7,376 nt of DNA. Origin: Desulfuromonadales bacterium (GTDB lineage: Bacteria > Desulfobacterota > Desulfuromonadia > Desulfuromonadales > BM103). Below the pieces are notes generated by a model. It ran no database searches. It saw only the letters and a program-made list of their open reading frames with translations, and was not told where the DNA came from. Made by a program: the position numbers and the translations under genes. Below are positions 5,536 through 7,376 of this stretch, one piece after another. The DNA lies in NCBI GenBank assembly GCA_029859485.1, contig JAOUDB010000116.1, positions 1 to 7,376 on the forward strand. Reading direction: 5' to 3'. How positions within the stretch are numbered: the stretch's first letter is position 1; each line of letters starts with the position of its first letter.

Positions 5536-6255
5536 ATGTTTTGCAAACGAGCTATTTGGAAACAATTAGCGATCCCCTTGTTCTTCTCAACAACTTTTTT
5601 TCTTTCAACACAAACGGCTTACTCTGCGGAAAGTACCCAAACCGTTTATTTCCAAGGTTACGTCGGCGCTGCTAGCTTTAATGAAGACTCAATGACGTTT
5701 GTTGAGTCCTCAGATGCTGATCCTGACACAATAACAACAACAGACCTTTCTTCTATGCCTTACCTGGGGTTTGCCGCTCAGTTCCCCCTTTCACCTAAAA
5801 AAACACATGTTGGCATAGATGCGTCTCTTTTATTTGGGTGGCGATCTGATGACAGTTCAGTGACAGCAGGGAACGGTCAAGCGCGGGTCGAAATTGACAC
5901 AAACCTTTGGCTTCTCGATTTATCTATGGGACTCTATGCCCAAACGGCACTAGGTGAAAGTTGGCGTCTTTACGGTGCAGTTGGCCCCTTGTTGTTGTTC
6001 GGGAGCTACTCAGATGACACCAAAGAGGAGAATCCTGACGTATCGCCAGTCGATGTAAAAAAAGAGAGCAATAGCGATTCTGCATTTGGTTTCGGCGGGT
6101 ATGCCAAGCTTGGGCTGGAGTACGCTTTATCTTCTGACAATTACGTAGGTATAGCGGTGCGCGGGATAACAACCAACCTAGACTTCGATAGCGCTCTTGA
6201 CGATGATGGAGTAAATGGTCTACAGGGCTTCCTTACATTCACACACGTCTATTGA
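5536..6255 (+). CDS. Outer-membrane beta-barrel protein
   Basis: A 239-residue exported protein. Residues 1-31 are a Sec signal peptide: basic KR, a hydrophobic core rich in Phe and Leu, and likely cleavage after AYSA-31. The roughly 208-residue mature chain alternates amphipathic strands (TVYFQGYVGAASF, YLGFAAQFPL, LWLLDLSMGLYAQTAL, WRLYGAVGPLLLFGSY, AFGFGGYAKLGLEYAL, YVGIAVRGITTNL) with acidic loops, as in small eight-stranded porin-like barrels of the OmpW/OmpA-barrel type. The last strand, LTFTHVY, ends in an aromatic residue, the usual BAM recognition feature. The start is set by AAGGAG at 5521-5526, nine bases before the ATG. No partner gene lies in the same transcript and no clear terminator follows. 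The exact family and any ligand are not recognisable. Confidence 0.85.
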   Translation: MFCKRAIWKQLAIPLFFSTTFFLSTQTAYSAESTQTVYFQGYVGAASFNEDSMTFVESSDADPDTITTTDLSSMPYLGFAAQFPLSPKKTHVGIDASLLFGWRSDDSSVTAGNGQARVEIDTNLWLLDLSMGLYAQTALGESWRLYGAVGPLLLFGSYSDDTKEENPDVSPVDVKKESNSDSAFGFGGYAKLGLEYALSSDNYVGIAVRGITTNLDFDSALDDDGVNGLQGFLTFTHVY

Positions 6256-6297
6256 ACAATCCCATTCTTGCATCATCTGCTTTCAAAGGACGTACTC

Positions 6298-6318
6298 GGA
6301 TGACGTACTCTCTGGTAC
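6298..6318. repeat. Dispersed intergenic repeat, copy C (core only)
   Basis: This 21-base core matches copy A (194-214) and copy B (1170-1190) at 19 of 21 positions each. The flanks AAAGGACGTACTC upstream and CTTAGCGCACCC downstream resemble the other copies only loosely. The copy lies 43 bases after the beta-barrel gene, in non-coding DNA. The CGCAC downstream recalls the ACGCAC that follows copies A and B. Confidence 0.5.
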
Positions 6319-6436
6319 CTTAGCGCACCCGGAACCATGTGACGCCACATCGACAGTTCAATCATGTCACTCATTCAAAATACTTGTTATAGCCGTTTTT
6401 AATTCGCTGTGAGTTCAACCATTTATGTCAAAGGAA

Positions 6437-6465
6437 AGCCCCACGACCCGGCGAGCGGTGGGGCT
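6437..6465 (-). terminator. Terminator of the leftward Hsp20 operon
   Basis: AGCCCCAC (6437-6444) and GTGGGGCT (6458-6465) are exact reverse complements around a 13-base G+C-rich loop. On the minus strand the stem is followed by TTCCTTTG, an imperfect T tract. On the plus strand no T tract follows. It therefore fits the end of the leftward transcript whose last stop codon is 23 bases away. Confidence 0.7.
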
Positions 6466-6487
6466 GAATTCAAGAATCTTCAACGGA

Positions 6488-6877
6488 CTAAGTTGTTTTG
6501 ATTTCGATACGCCGGGGTCTAGCGGCTGCCGACTTGGGCAAGAGCAGGGTCAGAACACCGTTCTTCATTTCTGCAGCAATGTTTTCCGAATCTATTTCAT
6601 CTGAAAGTTGGAATTGTCGATAGAAGCTGCCATGAAGGAATTCACGTCTTATCGAATCGCCACTCATCTGTGATTTGCCTTTGGCCTGCACGGTCAAAAG
6701 CCCCTGGTCAAGATCAATCGTCAGTTCTTCCTTATCAACTCCCGGCAAATCGGCCACCAGTGTCAGGCCTTGTTCGGTTTCAAAAATATCAACAGCGGGC
6801 CGAATGAAAAACTCATCTGATAGTTGGCTTTTCTCTACCTTATGGTCACCACTCACGGAGATATCTTTCTGTCCCAT
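6488..6877 (-). CDS. hsp20: Small heat-shock protein, Hsp20/alpha-crystallin family
   Basis: A 129-residue cytoplasmic holdase chaperone that would bind unfolding proteins without ATP. A short polar N-terminal arm (1-25) precedes the alpha-crystallin domain (about 27-115), which carries VADLPGVDKEEL (41-52), RREFLHGSFYRQF (77-89) and the family signature GVLTLLLPK (107-115). The tail ends RRIEIKTT and contains the I-x-I motif (124-126) used to link dimers into oligomers. The N-terminal arm is shorter and more polar than that of its upstream neighbour, so the two are clearly diverged. The start is fixed by AGGAGG (6885-6890), seven bases before the ATG. It is the second gene of a two-gene operon, 38 bases downstream of the other Hsp20 gene, and ends just before a terminator. 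Confidence 0.95.
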   Translation of the reverse strand: MGQKDISVSGDHKVEKSQLSDEFFIRPAVDIFETEQGLTLVADLPGVDKEELTIDLDQGLLTVQAKGKSQMSGDSIRREFLHGSFYRQFQLSDEIDSENIAAEMKNGVLTLLLPKSAAARPRRIEIKTT

Positions 6878-6915
6878 AACGTCACCTCCTCTATTATCTG
6901 TTATTTTTCGTAATC

Positions 6916-7359
6916 CTAATTGGCCTTGACGCTGATTCTCCTCGGCTTGGCTTTTTCTTGAATCGGCAGTGTCACCAGCAGAATTCCATTGTCGAATCTG
7001 GCGACAACTCTATCGGAATCAATCTCGTTGGGCAAGTCGATGGTACGCATAAACTTACCAAGCCCGCGCTCACGCCGTAGCCAGGTTTTCTCGGTATTCG
7101 TAACGTCCTTACGCTCTCCCGAAAGGGTCAAAGTACCCTGCATTACTGTCAACTCCAGATCTTTGGCATCGACACCGGGTACAAGAACTTCCACATAGAC
7201 GTTGTCCTTGTCCTGTGCCAGGTTGACTTGCGGGAACCTTTGCAGACCGACACCGGGAAGAAAGGATGGCTCCAAAAACGCACCCGTTCCAAACCCTTTG
7301 AAAGCACCATCAATTTCTCGCCGAAGATTTTCCATCTCTCTCAAAATATCCATTGCCAT
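6916..7359 (-). CDS. hsp20: Small heat-shock protein, Hsp20/alpha-crystallin family (first of tandem pair)
   Basis: A 147-residue Hsp20. The N-terminal arm (1-40) begins with an amphipathic helix (DILREMENLRREIDGAF) and a Gly/Phe-rich stretch, typical of class A bacterial Hsp20. The alpha-crystallin domain (about 43-135) includes VLVPGVDAKDLEL (58-70), RRERGLGKFMRTIDLP (95-110) and GILLVTLP (125-132). The tail has the I-x-V version of the oligomerisation motif (142-144). I chose the ATG at 7357-7359 because AGGAGG (7368-7373) lies eight bases before it. A TTG two codons upstream is too close to that site, and another ATG (7351-7353) is possible. The promoter lies beyond the right edge, so heat-shock control (sigma32, CIRCE or HAIR type) cannot be judged. 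Confidence 0.95.
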   Translation of the reverse strand: MAMDILREMENLRREIDGAFKGFGTGAFLEPSFLPGVGLQRFPQVNLAQDKDNVYVEVLVPGVDAKDLELTVMQGTLTLSGERKDVTNTEKTWLRRERGLGKFMRTIDLPNEIDSDRVVARFDNGILLVTLPIQEKAKPRRISVKAN

Positions 7360-7376
7360 TTTCAAGACCTCCTTTC

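Noticed and set aside
6337..6350. Hairpin ATGTG-ACGC-CACAT downstream of the beta-barrel gene as its terminator
   Set aside because: A five-base stem without a T-run, which is easily found by chance.

Overview
The window looks like chromosomal DNA from a Gram-negative bacterium. It encodes an outer-membrane beta-barrel protein ending in an aromatic residue, a Sec-exported periplasmic protein, and genes with AGGAGG-type ribosome binding sites. The gene styles (a Usp protein coupled to a Na,K-ATPase-like pump, and a tandem Hsp20 pair) would fit a Desulfobacterota or related environmental proteobacterium. That taxonomic guess is inference only; there is no marker gene here.

Layout from left to right. 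Positions 1-101 hold the possible tail of an upstream gene and a strong intrinsic terminator. Positions 102-549 are non-coding: one copy of a dispersed repeat (166-214, with a partner block from about 253) and a match to the 5' half of a tRNA-Pro (331-357). A small exported protein of unknown function is encoded at 550-999 (+). A second non-coding stretch (1000-1445) is a tandem array of the same repeat blocks with a perfect inverted repeat. Positions 1446-4975 (-) form a two-gene operon: a tandem-domain universal stress protein followed, with an ATGA overlap, by an 898-residue P-type ATPase of the Na,K-ATPase-like (P2C) kind. A candidate sigma70 promoter lies at 5071-5098. At 5200-5244 is the 3' part of a tRNA-Pro, from anticodon loop to encoded CCA, immediately followed by a strong terminator (5256-5286). 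Positions 5536-6255 (+) encode the beta-barrel protein. Positions 6256-6487 hold a third repeat copy and the terminator of a leftward operon. Positions 6488-7359 (-) encode two small heat-shock proteins (Hsp20/alpha-crystallin), whose promoter lies beyond the right edge.

Functionally the window is a stress and ion-homeostasis neighbourhood: a cation pump co-translated with a Usp protein, two Hsp20 holdase chaperones, and envelope proteins. The most notable structural observation is that the two tRNA-Pro pieces lie in the same orientation, each ending in the anticodon loop, and bracket about 4.8 kb that includes the G+C-richer pump operon. This suggests that tRNA-Pro served as an insertion site and that the bracketed block is, or derives from, an acquired island that has since lost its integrase. 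No CRISPR array, insertion sequence, integrase or complete RNA gene is visible.
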